From contig CAZHZT010000015.1 in the NCBI GenBank assembly GCA_964537285.1, positions 1 to 64,000 on the forward strand: 64,000 nt of DNA, read 5' to 3'. How positions within the stretch are numbered: the stretch's first letter is position 1; every line of letters starts with the position of its first letter. Positions 8,318 to 16,167 of this stretch are shown piece by piece. The notes under the pieces were generated by a model. That model made no database searches and was not told where the DNA came from. It saw only the letters and a program-made list of their open reading frames with translations. The translations under genes and the position numbers were made by a program. Source of the DNA: CAZHZT01 sp964537285 (GTDB lineage Bacteria; Bacteroidota; Bacteroidia; Chitinophagales; Saprospiraceae).

Positions 8318-8506
8318 TTAAGTAGTTCACGGAATTAAACTGTATAAACTATCGATGCCCTTGGCAGGAAGGTTTTTGAGTTGGAGATCGACACTTTTTT
8401 GGGATTTTTCGAAGAAAAATCCCAAAAAAGTGTCGATCTCCAAACGAAAAATGCTTCTACAGCGGGCAAAGGTTATTTATATAGTCTATTTCCGTGAACT
8501 ACTTAA
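8318..8506. mobile_element. 189-bp hairpin element, family B
   Basis: The element runs from TTAAGTAGTTCACGGAATT to ATTTCCGTGAACTACTTAA, terminal inverted repeats of about 18 bases. Its centre is a long hairpin with arms around GGAGATCGACACTTTTTT. A second copy in the opposite orientation is at 49879-50067, and a third with a different interior at 63012-63179. It is non-coding. The 313 bases from here to the peroxiredoxin gene contain nothing else I can identify. Confidence 0.75.
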
Positions 8507-8819
8507 TGATACGGGGCTAAATTTGAAGGGGTATTTACCGATGAGCTCGGAATCAATGCGCTCATGTATGTTGCTTCATGAATTTATGGGATTAGTCAAA
8601 GCCTTGTAAAAATCAAATAGCTTTGCCTTCCCGTCGTTATTTCGTTGTATAAGTGATTACTAGAGATAGAAAATACAGCTACTTCAATCTTCCAAATAAA
8701 ATTTTGCAGTCCTGCGCTTTTGAGCAAGCCTATTTTATTACCCGGCCTTACTGTCTAAAAAATAGTAAGCAACCAATTGATCCACTCCATGTTAAGTCTG
8801 CTCACAAAATAAAACAACC

Positions 8820-9467
8820 ATGGCTTTTATCGGAAAAAAATTCCCAAGCATTGAGGTCAATGCGATGAACGAGATGGGAGATACTTTTAAGATCAACATT
8901 GTAGAAAAAGCAATTGCTCAAAACAAGAAGGTATTGCTTTTTTGGTATCCAAAAGATTTTACATTCGTATGCCCAACTGAATTACATGCTTTTCAGGAAG
9001 CATTAGCTGAGTTCGAAAAACGAAACACCATCCTTATCGGAGCATCTTGCGACACCCCTGAAGTACATTTCGCCTGGCTAAATACTTCTAAAGATGACGG
9101 CGGTATCGAAGGCATAACCTATGACTTACTGGCCGATAGCAATCGCAATCTGGCGAATACTTTAGGGATTTTAGATACTACAAACATCCGTAAAGATGAA
9201 GAAACCGGTACGGAATTGAGAGATGGCGATAATGTAACTTACCGCGCCACTTATTTAATTGATGAGGAAGGAACCGTTTTCCACGAAGGCATTAATCACA
9301 TGCCTCTCGGACGTAATGTAGATGAGTTTTTGCGCCTAATCGATGCTTATGCACACTTTCAGGTTAAAGGTGAAGTTTGTCCTGCTAACTGGGAAGAAGG
9401 CAAAGAAGCTATGGAAGCAAACCGTGAAGGGGTGGCCGCTTATTTAAGAACAACGGTAAACGGTTAA
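8820..9467 (+). CDS. 2-Cys peroxiredoxin (AhpC/Prx1 type)
   Basis: Reduces hydrogen peroxide and alkyl hydroperoxides in the cytoplasm, using a peroxidatic cysteine that is recycled by thioredoxin. The 215-aa sequence has Cys51 in FTFVCPTE and the resolving Cys187 in GEVCPANW, both intact, plus the conserved Arg in the DNVTYRATYLID segment. The start MAFIGKKFPS is normal for the family. A thioredoxin-like gene and a small companion follow on the same strand 178 bases downstream, a plausible peroxide-defence set, although a palindromic repeat lies between them. Confidence 0.94.
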   Translation: MAFIGKKFPSIEVNAMNEMGDTFKINIVEKAIAQNKKVLLFWYPKDFTFVCPTELHAFQEALAEFEKRNTILIGASCDTPEVHFAWLNTSKDDGGIEGITYDLLADSNRNLANTLGILDTTNIRKDEETGTELRDGDNVTYRATYLIDEEGTVFHEGINHMPLGRNVDEFLRLIDAYAHFQVKGEVCPANWEEGKEAMEANREGVAAYLRTTVNG

Positions 9468-9606
9468 CGATTAGCGGGAAACGGGAAACGAGAAAATCAT
9501 TATGGCCGGAGGCCATAATGAGGGGTTTAGATTTAATATACTTTACAATACTCTTAGGCCAAAGACTTTATTATCGTTCCCCGTTGACCGTTAATCGTTA
9601 ATCGTT
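9465..9606. repeat. Inverted repeat element, family G (GGTTAACGRTTA-like)
   Basis: A long imperfect inverted repeat: CGGTTAACGATTAGCGGGAA at the left is mirrored by GACCGTTAATCGTTAATCGT at the right, with a small stem CATTATGGCCGGAGGCCATAATG between them. It is related to the array at 11138-11240. Confidence 0.65.
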
Positions 9607-9645
9607 ATTCTAATTTGGATTATTTAATTAAAAAATATCAAATCT

Positions 9646-9960
9646 ATGTTAGTTGAAATAAGCAATGACAACCTTAAGGAGGTGGTCAATCAAGAAGAAA
9701 CCGTTGTAGTGCAATATTCTGCTGGCTGGTGCGGGAATTGCCGTATTATGAAGCCTAAATTTAAAAAGTTGGCAGCTGAAAACGGAAATGTATCCTTTGT
9801 TATTGTCGACGCTGAGAAGAACCCTGAATCGCGCAAATTAGCTAAGGTGGATAATCTGCCGACGTTCGCAGCTTTTAAGAATGGAGAATTTGTCAACCAG
9901 GTTCAAACCAATAAATTTGATTTACTAAAAGAACTCGTAAATGAAGTTACCAATAATTAA
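9646..9960 (+). CDS. Thioredoxin-family protein with WCGNC site
   Basis: A 104-aa thioredoxin fold protein. The active site is Cys29-Gly-Asn-Cys32 in GWCGNC rather than the canonical WCGPC, and the cis-proline loop NLPTF is intact. Replacement of the active-site Pro by Asn normally alters redox potential. No signal peptide, so it is cytoplasmic and could recycle the nearby peroxiredoxin (inference from position). The gene overlaps the next by 20 bases, pointing to tight coupling. Confidence 0.88.
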   Translation: MLVEISNDNLKEVVNQEETVVVQYSAGWCGNCRIMKPKFKKLAAENGNVSFVIVDAEKNPESRKLAKVDNLPTFAAFKNGEFVNQVQTNKFDLLKELVNEVTNN

Positions 9961-10198
9961 GCACTTAACAACTTTTGCCCAGGAGCGAGATGAGGATTTT
10001 CTTATCGAAACCATCGAAACGCTCGAAGCGATCTCAGAGGTGTCATCCATAAAGGAAGAAGAGCTGGATGTCATTGGCGAGCTTCTATCCAACCTGTATG
10101 GCGCTGTTGAGGTGAATAAGGAAATCAGCGCCGGTAAGCCCCAGCGTGAGGCGTTGAATGCGTTTATGGGCAGAGTTATGTCCTCGATTGATCAGTAG
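9941..10198 (+). CDS. Small DUF6952-like protein
   Basis: An 85-aa acidic helical protein starting MKLPIIKHLTTFAQ and ending GRVMSSIDQ. It matches my memory of the DUF6952 family found after peroxiredoxin and thioredoxin genes in Bacteroidota; no function is established. The start lies inside the end of the thioredoxin gene, so translation is probably coupled. It could be a partner or regulator of the thioredoxin; that is inference from synteny only. Confidence 0.8.
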   Translation: MKLPIIKHLTTFAQERDEDFLIETIETLEAISEVSSIKEEELDVIGELLSNLYGAVEVNKEISAGKPQREALNAFMGRVMSSIDQ

Positions 10199-10369
10199 AA
10201 AATTGATGTTTATAATTTTCATTCTGTAAATGATAATTTCATAGCAGGTACTGAAAGCTGGCGCTAATGCTTCAGGATTTAGTTCCTGAAGCACTAAACT
10301 AGCTTCCATTACCTGTTATAAAATTATTTCCTTTTACTTTTTCCTGGAGATTAGTTATATCTGTATCAC

Positions 10370-11083
10370 CTATTTCTCATCATCAAGATAAACAAAACGC
10401 TCCAATCTTGCCAATTCCTTACCATCCACATATTTGCCAATCTCCCTGCGAAACTGTTCAATGCTTTTATAAGGCCGGTATTCTTTGAATTCATGCAGCA
10501 TGCGATCACCGACACCAGGAATGCCGAGGATTTCTTCGTCGGTAGCTGAATTTAGGGCTACAGGAACAAATACATACTTTTCATAGCGCTCAATCTCAGC
10601 CTTATCTACATATTTACCCATTTCGCGGCGGAACTGAGCGATTTTTTTGTAAGGACGATATTCTTCGAACTCATGTGCCATTTTCTCTCCTACACCAGGA
10701 ACCATTAAAAACTCAGCTTCTGGAGTTGTATTTAAGTTCAAAGGCACAAAACAAGTAGAAAGAAAAGCCTTCATTGAACTTTCATCCAATGTTCCGGCCA
10801 GTACTTTCTGAAAATCTGTCATGTTCAGGTATGGGCGACCATCAATAATTTGCTGTGCGAGTTCCTCATTGATCGCTGACAAAGCCAGAAGTTCTTCTTT
10901 TGAGGCCAGGTTAGGATTGAGTATTTCAGCGACCTTTTCCTTTGCCATTTCAGGAGCTTTGTCCACAGGTTTCTGCTCTTCAGGAGCTGTTTCAGGAGCT
11001 GCTTTCTGAGCAGCGGTGTTGGGATCTCCTCCACAATTAAAGGACATCCCCGCAATAAGTAGTAACCAAATTAAGCGTTGCAT
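10370..11083 (-). CDS. Envelope protein with three helix-hairpin-helix repeats
   Basis: A 237-aa protein with a hydrophobic N-terminus ending at Cys (MSFNCGG), probably a lipoprotein signal. A Pro/Glu/Lys-rich linker covers residues 22-52. Three ComEA-like helix-hairpin-helix units follow, the last two nearly duplicated and each carrying a PGVG motif and an EYRPYK..QFRRE(M/I)GKYV stretch. HhH units in ComEA bind DNA; here the location would be periplasmic, so DNA uptake or a structural role are both possible. No competence gene is adjacent. Confidence 0.8.
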   Translation of the reverse strand: MQRLIWLLLIAGMSFNCGGDPNTAAQKAAPETAPEEQKPVDKAPEMAKEKVAEILNPNLASKEELLALSAINEELAQQIIDGRPYLNMTDFQKVLAGTLDESSMKAFLSTCFVPLNLNTTPEAEFLMVPGVGEKMAHEFEEYRPYKKIAQFRREMGKYVDKAEIERYEKYVFVPVALNSATDEEILGIPGVGDRMLHEFKEYRPYKSIEQFRREIGKYVDGKELARLERFVYLDDEK

Positions 11084-11137
11084 AATAGTAATGTTTAGAT
11101 TAGAATTTATTTTATTATTTAATCAAAATAACTAATT

Positions 11138-11240
11138 ACGGTTAACGGTCAACGGTTAACGGTCAACGGTTAACGGGAAACGGGGAACCGTTGACCGTTT
11201 CCCGCAATCCGTTGACCGTTGACCGTTAACCGTTTCCCGC
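11138..11240. repeat. TTAACGG/TCAACGG repeat array, family G
   Basis: Short direct and inverted copies of CGGTTAACGG, TCAACGG, GGGAAACGGGGAACC and their complements make a dense fold-back structure between two minus-strand genes. The same words occur at 9465-9606, and a related TTGACCGTTGATCGTCAATC word is inside the adhesin gene near 19198. Confidence 0.65.
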
Positions 11241-11243
11241 GAT

Positions 11244-11630
11244 TTAAGTTAGGGTATACGCCCATCCCAGTAAGCCGGTGGCGATCATTGTGCCTGGGGC
11301 CAGGACAGGGGTAGCTCCTTTCAAGGTTTCCCATACAAGCTCGGCTCCTTTCATGGAAGGGTACATTTCCAGTTCAAAGGCCATATTGCCAATGAAGTGC
11401 AGCGAAAAGCCAAGCACGCCACTTGCAATAAAAAATACCATTAATCCACGGAGGAATTGCTTGCTGATCATTGATTTGCCTACAGCAAACCAGGTAATAG
11501 CTAAAAGGCCTAGTGCAATTAATATAATGGGGATAAGTTGCCACCAATCCTCGGTGTGTTCTAATAATAGCAGTTCTGCCCCGGTGCCGACCAGGCTTAG
11601 CAGGAAAGCAGCTAAAAGTAATTTTTTCAT
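11244..11630 (-). CDS. Small four-helix membrane protein, unknown
   Basis: A 128-aa protein with about four predicted membrane helices (residues near 3-20, 34-52, 62-82, 108-126). The central segment SGVLGFSLHFIGNMAFELEM is the most polar part. I do not recognise a family. It is intact, with a normal ATG preceded by an A-rich stretch, and is bounded by repeats on both sides. Nothing in the context suggests a function. Confidence 0.7.
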   Translation of the reverse strand: MKKLLLAAFLLSLVGTGAELLLLEHTEDWWQLIPIILIALGLLAITWFAVGKSMISKQFLRGLMVFFIASGVLGFSLHFIGNMAFELEMYPSMKGAELVWETLKGATPVLAPGTMIATGLLGWAYTLT

Positions 11631-11683
11631 TTTTATTTCCGTAGTTATAATGCTTTTTATAAAGCTGGTGTTGATTTATTATT

Positions 11684-11746
11684 TTGCTCGGATTGCAAAT
11701 CCTCGCGAGCGTAACTTACGCTCGCGAGGATTTGCAATCCGAGCAA
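11684..11746. repeat. Perfect palindrome with 31-base arms
   Basis: Arms of 31 bases (11684-11714 and 11716-11746) around a single central base, reading TTGCTCGGATTGCAAATCCT outward. As RNA or single-stranded DNA it would form an extremely stable hairpin. It lies in the promoter-side space upstream of the minus-strand membrane protein gene. Confidence 0.75.
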
Positions 11747-11819
11747 TCCAACTGTTGTATTTCCGCATTAAATAACACTAAAAATCAATACTTGCTTTTT
11801 TTTACGTGTAAAATTTTCA

Positions 11820-11886
11820 GTTCTTTGACATAAATTGTGGAAAATGGAACTCTAAAATGATAACCCTTTCAGCCACAAGGGCATCC
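11820..11886. repeat. Family P repeat, left arm, fused to a pseudogene
   Basis: The left arm GTTCTTTGACATAAATTGTG and the following ATGATAACCCTTTCA match the complete family P copies, but the right arm is absent. Text switches directly into a T9SS-protein pseudogene at about 11883, so the repeat marks the breakpoint of the gene's lost 5' end. Confidence 0.7.
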
Positions 11887-12244
11887 AAACCATTGCCTCG
11901 GAGAATGGATATTTTACAGAAGGTTTCCAACAGCCAGAAGAAAGCAAAAAGATGCTATTGGCTGCAGAAAACACTAATTCGGCATAGCATTTAGTCTTAA
12001 ATGCTATGCCGAATCCAGTGCATTCTACTTTAAGCTTGTCCCTAAGTTCCACTTTAAATGATCAAGGTACCCTTAGCCTTTGGGATATGGAAGGAAATTT
12101 GCTGCGGCAAACTTCCATTGGACTTACTTCACAAACGATAGAATGGGATTTGGAAATTATGCCCCTGGTATTTACTTGTTGAGCCTTCAGGGTTTCAATG
12201 GCAATCTTTTGAAGACCATTAAGATTGCTAAGGTTTCCGACTAG
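11883..12244 (+). pseudogene. Truncated T9SS-sorted protein, paralogue of 15549 gene
   Basis: The translation IQTIASENGYFTEGFQQP matches the intact gene at 15549-16061, followed by NAMPNPVHSTLSLSLSST and LSLWDMEGNLLRQ of the sorting domain. The signal peptide and first third are missing, a TAG stop lies in a 17-bp palindrome at 11977-12014, and a one-base shift near 12170 is needed to read the end GIYLLSLQGFNG to the TAG at 12242-12244. A relic of a tandem duplicate. Confidence 0.85.
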
Positions 12245-12390
12245 CCATTAAAAAATTCTAATTCATAAACCGATCACAGATTACACTGATGTAATCATGA
12301 AAAACACATTTCTTTCCTAATGCACTCCTCTGCAACAAATATTGTTCTCTAAAGTTAAATATGCTAAATTAGAGAAGAATATATTTTGTT

Positions 12391-15353
12391 ATGCGGATAA
12401 TTAGCTCAATTCTCTTTGGAATATTTTGTTGTATTGCTCTTTCCAATGCAAAAGCGCCTGAAAAGGATAGCCTTTATCAAGTTTGGCAAGATGCCTCTGT
12501 TCAGGATAGTGCCCGGATGGAGGCTTTGTTTCATTTTATCAAAGAAAATTATGAAGGTAAAAAGCCAGACAGCGCACGGCTTTTTGGGCAGCAATTGCAC
12601 GATTTCGCAGTAGAGAAGGAGAATAAGTATTTCCAGGCAAATGGCTTACTTATTTTAGGCAATGCTGCACTTTTAGGTGGAAACAATGATAGAGCTCGTG
12701 ATTTACTGGATCAATCCTTTGAAGCTTTTCAAACATTAGAAGACAAATTAGGCCTTGCCGTCACCTATAATTCGCTGGGGCATTTAAGTATAGACCTTGG
12801 AGAATTTGAAATGGCTCTGGAACAATTAACCAATTCTAAGAACCTTTTTTTTGAACTTGGAGATAGTGCCAGAACTACAAGCAGCCTGTTGAATATGGCG
12901 GTAATTTTTGAAAAACAAGGAAAGACCTTACAATCACTGGAGTATAACCAGAAAGTACTCGATCTGGCGGTGCGTTTTGACAATAAAAGGAACGAAGCCA
13001 TTGCGCGTAATAATCTGGCAAACAATAATAAAACGCTTGGGGATATTTAAAGTGCAGTAAAACAATATCAGAAAGCAAGAACTATTTATGAAAACTCTGA
13101 AAACTACTGGGGCTCCGTAACTACCCTGAATAATATAGCCGTACTATACCTCAACGATAATGATTATTTCAGAGCAAAAAAAATCCTCGATGAAGCGCTG
13201 GAAATTTCGATGAATAATAAGCTTTTGGATGGTCAGATATACTCCTATGCGAATTTGGGGATCTTATACAGAGTGCAAAAAGATTATGAAAATGCTTTAG
13301 AAGCTTTCTTGAAATGCCTCGATATAGCAAATGAGAGTGGTAGGGGGCATTTTATTCCCAGAATAAAAAAGGATATTGGAGAAACCTTGTTTCAGGCGGA
13401 AAGGCTCGAAGAAGCAGAAAAATATTGGAAAGAAAGCCTGTCGGAAAGTGAGGCCTTGGGAATTGCAGATTTAAAAATGGAAGCTTATTTAAATATGAGC
13501 AAATTATTGATGCAAAAGGGCGATTGGCAGCAGGCCTTGTCTTTTGCGCAAAAAGGCTTTGATTTGGCTACCGAAATTCAGGATCAGGGATCTATTGCCG
13601 AATTGGCCAGTCAGCTAAAAACCATCCACAAGCACTTTGGTAATACAAAGGAAGCCTTCCGCATGTACGAATTGGAAGTTTCCCTTCGCGATAGTTTATA
13701 CAATAAAGAAAATACCCGAGCACTGTTAGACCAGGAATTACAATATGATTTTAAAAAGAAAGTCTATCGCGATAGTCTTGAAAATGCTGCTACTTTACAA
13801 ATCCAAGCCGAAGGCCTAAAGCGTCGGAGCTTAATAATTTGGTTCCTGGTAGGGGCCCTATTGCTAATTGCTATATCAGGGGGGCTTCTCTTCAGTCGAT
13901 ACCGATTGATCGAGCAACAGAAAGTACGCATTCAAGAAGAAAAAATAAGGCCGAAGCCGCTAATGCCAAGCTTTTAGAGATCGATCAGTCCAAATCGCGC
14001 TTTTTTACCAATATTTCTCATGAATTCCGGACGCCTCTGACGGTCATTAAGGGCATGGCAGAACAGATTAACGATCAAGATCGCATTAAAAAACTAATTC
14101 GAAGAAATACCAACCATCTTTTAGAGCTCATCAATCAAATACTAGACTTAAGGAAGTTGGAATCCGGCCGTTTATCAGCTCATCTGATTCAGGCAGATGT
14201 CGTGCAGTACCTTCGCTATATTTTAGAATCTTTTCATTCATTAGGAGAGGATAAGCAAATAAAATTAACGTTCAAATCTCCCTTGGAGTCCCTGGTGCTT
14301 GATTATGATCTTGAGAAATTGCTGCGCATAGTGTCAAATTTATTAAGCAATGCGCTGAAATTCACTCCTGCCGGAGGAGAAATTGTCCTCTACGTAAAAG
14401 CTGAACCGGGTAATTACTACAATATTTCAGTAAAAGATACGGGTATAGGAATTCCTTCAGAAAAACTTCCCTACACTAAAGAGGCGGAACTGGCAGAAAG
14501 TTTTTCTGAAACGGTATTTGCTCAGCCGGTCCTTCCAGGTGGAGGTATCTCTGAGAGCCGTTCCTTGCCTGAAGGAGTTACGTCAAAATTGCCTAACTTA
14601 TTGATCGTCGAAGATAATCCAGATGTATTGGAGTACATGATCACTTTTTTAGAAGAGGATTACAACTTGCAGTTTGCTGCTGATGGCCAGGAAGGAATTG
14701 AAAAAGCACTTGAACAAGTACCGGATATCATCATCAGTGATGTGATGATGCCCCGGGCGGATGGTTTTATACTTACTCAAACCCTCAAAACAGATGAGCG
14801 CACGAGCCACATTCCCATTGTTTTGCTTACTGCAAAAGCGGATGTAGAGTCAAAAATTGCAGGCCTGCAAAGAGGAGCCGATGCTTATTTGGCCAAACCT
14901 TTTGACAAACGTGAGTTAGGGGTGCAGTTGGAAAACCTATTGAAATTGCGCCAAAGACTTCAGGAGCGCTACGCTTCCCTGGAACTTCCAGAACCTTCAA
15001 AAGATGAAGCCATACAACAAGAGGATGAATTCATCATTCGGATCCGGGAAATAATTTTAGAAAATCTCGACCAGGAAGGGTTTGGGGTGACTGAATTGTG
15101 TAAAAAAGCGGCAATGAGTCGAACACAACTGCACAATAAAATTAAATCCTTGACCAATAAACCTACTTCTCAATTAATTCGATTTTTCCGAATGCAAAAA
15201 GCCAGCCAGCTATTAAAAGAATCTGAACTGAATGTAAGTCAGGTTTCTCTTGAAGTAGGGATCAGTAATCTCTCCTATTTCTCGCGCATTTTTGCCAATG
15301 AAATGGGACTTTCTCCTCAAAAATATCGGGAAAAAGAACGTTTAGAACAATAA
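12391..15353 (+). pseudogene. Broken TPR hybrid sensor kinase (HTCS)
   Basis: In order: signal-like N-terminus, about eight TPR units (residues 30-430), a membrane helix near 13840-13890, HisKA with the phospho-His motif FFTNISHEFRTPLT, part of a HATPase domain, a receiver (LLIVEDNPD, ISDVMMPRAD), and an AraC-type HTH. It is disabled three ways: TAA at 13048-13050, a lost A in the A-run near 13940 that shifts the frame, and an in-frame deletion in the ATPase domain after DTGIGIPSEKLPY that removes the F and G2 boxes. The frame on either side of the TAA is continuous. Such sensors normally control the neighbouring surface-protein genes. Confidence 0.88.
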
Positions 15354-15481
15354 GAAAAACATTTAGAACAATAGGTAAAGTCGGTGCTTTAATTGCTTTG
15401 ATAGATCTTAAAGTGTTCAAAAACAGTTGAATATACGTTTGGAACAATAGGAAAAACATTCTGAACAACAGGTAAAACAGC
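15345..15481. promoter_or_regulatory. Four-copy GAACAATAGG direct repeat
   Basis: Related words GAACAATAAGAAAAACATT, GAACAATAGGTAAAG, GAACAATAGGAAAAACATT and GAACAACAGGTAAAAC begin at 15345, 15366, 15442 and 15463. They form two pairs, each spaced 21 bases, two DNA turns. The array lies between the broken HTCS gene and the T9SS protein gene. It looks like an operator for a regulator binding direct repeats, such as the AraC-type output domain upstream (inference). Confidence 0.5.
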
Positions 15482-15548
15482 CCCTTTCCATTGATTATAG
15501 ATTTGTGGACGTAAAAATTAATTATTCAATTATATACACAAATCGATC

Positions 15549-16061
15549 ATGGCTAAGTACTTTTATTTAAGCTTTTCAGCACTATTACTAACGACTTTGA
15601 TTTTCGCTCAAAACGAAGTCCGTTCAGTAATCTCTTCTGCAGGGCAAACCAGCCAAGCTACAAACTGGACCATCGATTGGACCTTCGGAGAAATGGCCAT
15701 TCAAACCATTGCTACTGAAAGTGGATACATTACCGAAGGCTTTCAACAACCTTATTTTACTATAAAGGATCTAATTGCAGCGGAAAATACACTTCCGGAT
15801 GTAAATCTTACTTTACAGGCAATGCCAAACCCTGTTCATACCAACCTAAGCGTCTCTTTGAGCTCAGACTTGAATGAAAGAGGCGCATTAAGCCTTTGGG
15901 ACATGGAAGGGCATTTGTTGCGCCACCCTGCTATTGATCTTACCGCACAAGTGATAGAGTGGAATATGGGGGATTATCCTCCAGGCATGTACTTCCTGAG
16001 TCTTCAAAAGGCGGATGGAAGCCTACTCAAAACGATTAAAATCTCTAAAGTATCCAATTAA
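15549..16061 (+). CDS. T9SS type A sorting-domain protein
   Basis: A 170-aa secreted protein. An N-terminal signal peptide ends near FAQNEVRS. A short domain follows with WTIDWTFGEMAIQT and GYITEGFQQP, a pattern common in small Bacteroidota secreted proteins. The C-terminal type A sorting domain covers about residues 95-170, with NPVHTNLSVSL, YPPGMYFLSLQ and a basic end KTIKISKVSN. It would cross the outer membrane by T9SS and be anchored or released. An operator-like repeat array lies upstream and a large adhesin gene downstream. Ligand unknown. Confidence 0.85.
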   Translation: MAKYFYLSFSALLLTTLIFAQNEVRSVISSAGQTSQATNWTIDWTFGEMAIQTIATESGYITEGFQQPYFTIKDLIAAENTLPDVNLTLQAMPNPVHTNLSVSLSSDLNERGALSLWDMEGHLLRHPAIDLTAQVIEWNMGDYPPGMYFLSLQKADGSLLKTIKISKVSN

Positions 16062-16063
16062 TT

Positions 16064-16150
16064 AACCGATCACAGGCTTACGCTGATTGCAAGCATAAGG
16101 TTGGAGCTTCGCTCCAATTTCATCAGCGCAATCAGCTTAAGCGGTGATCA
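16064..16150. repeat. GATCACAG..GTGATC inverted repeat
   Basis: Ends GATCACAGGCTTACGCTGAT and ATCAGCTTAAGCGGTGATC are inverted, with an inner stem GGAGCTTCGCTCC. A fragment of the same family (CCGATCACAGATTACACTG) is at 12262-12285, just downstream of the pseudogene paralogue, so the repeat may have travelled with the duplication. Confidence 0.6.
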
Positions 16151-16167
16151 AAACTACTTTTTTAACC

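Noticed and set aside
8355..8868. Two open frames (84 and 71 codons) upstream of the peroxiredoxin
   Set aside because: The first crosses the hairpin of the family B element; the second has no coding signature and runs into the peroxiredoxin start in another frame.
11278..11775. 165-codon plus-strand frame opposite the small membrane protein
   Set aside because: It is antisense to the better-supported gene and its end translates the perfect palindrome.
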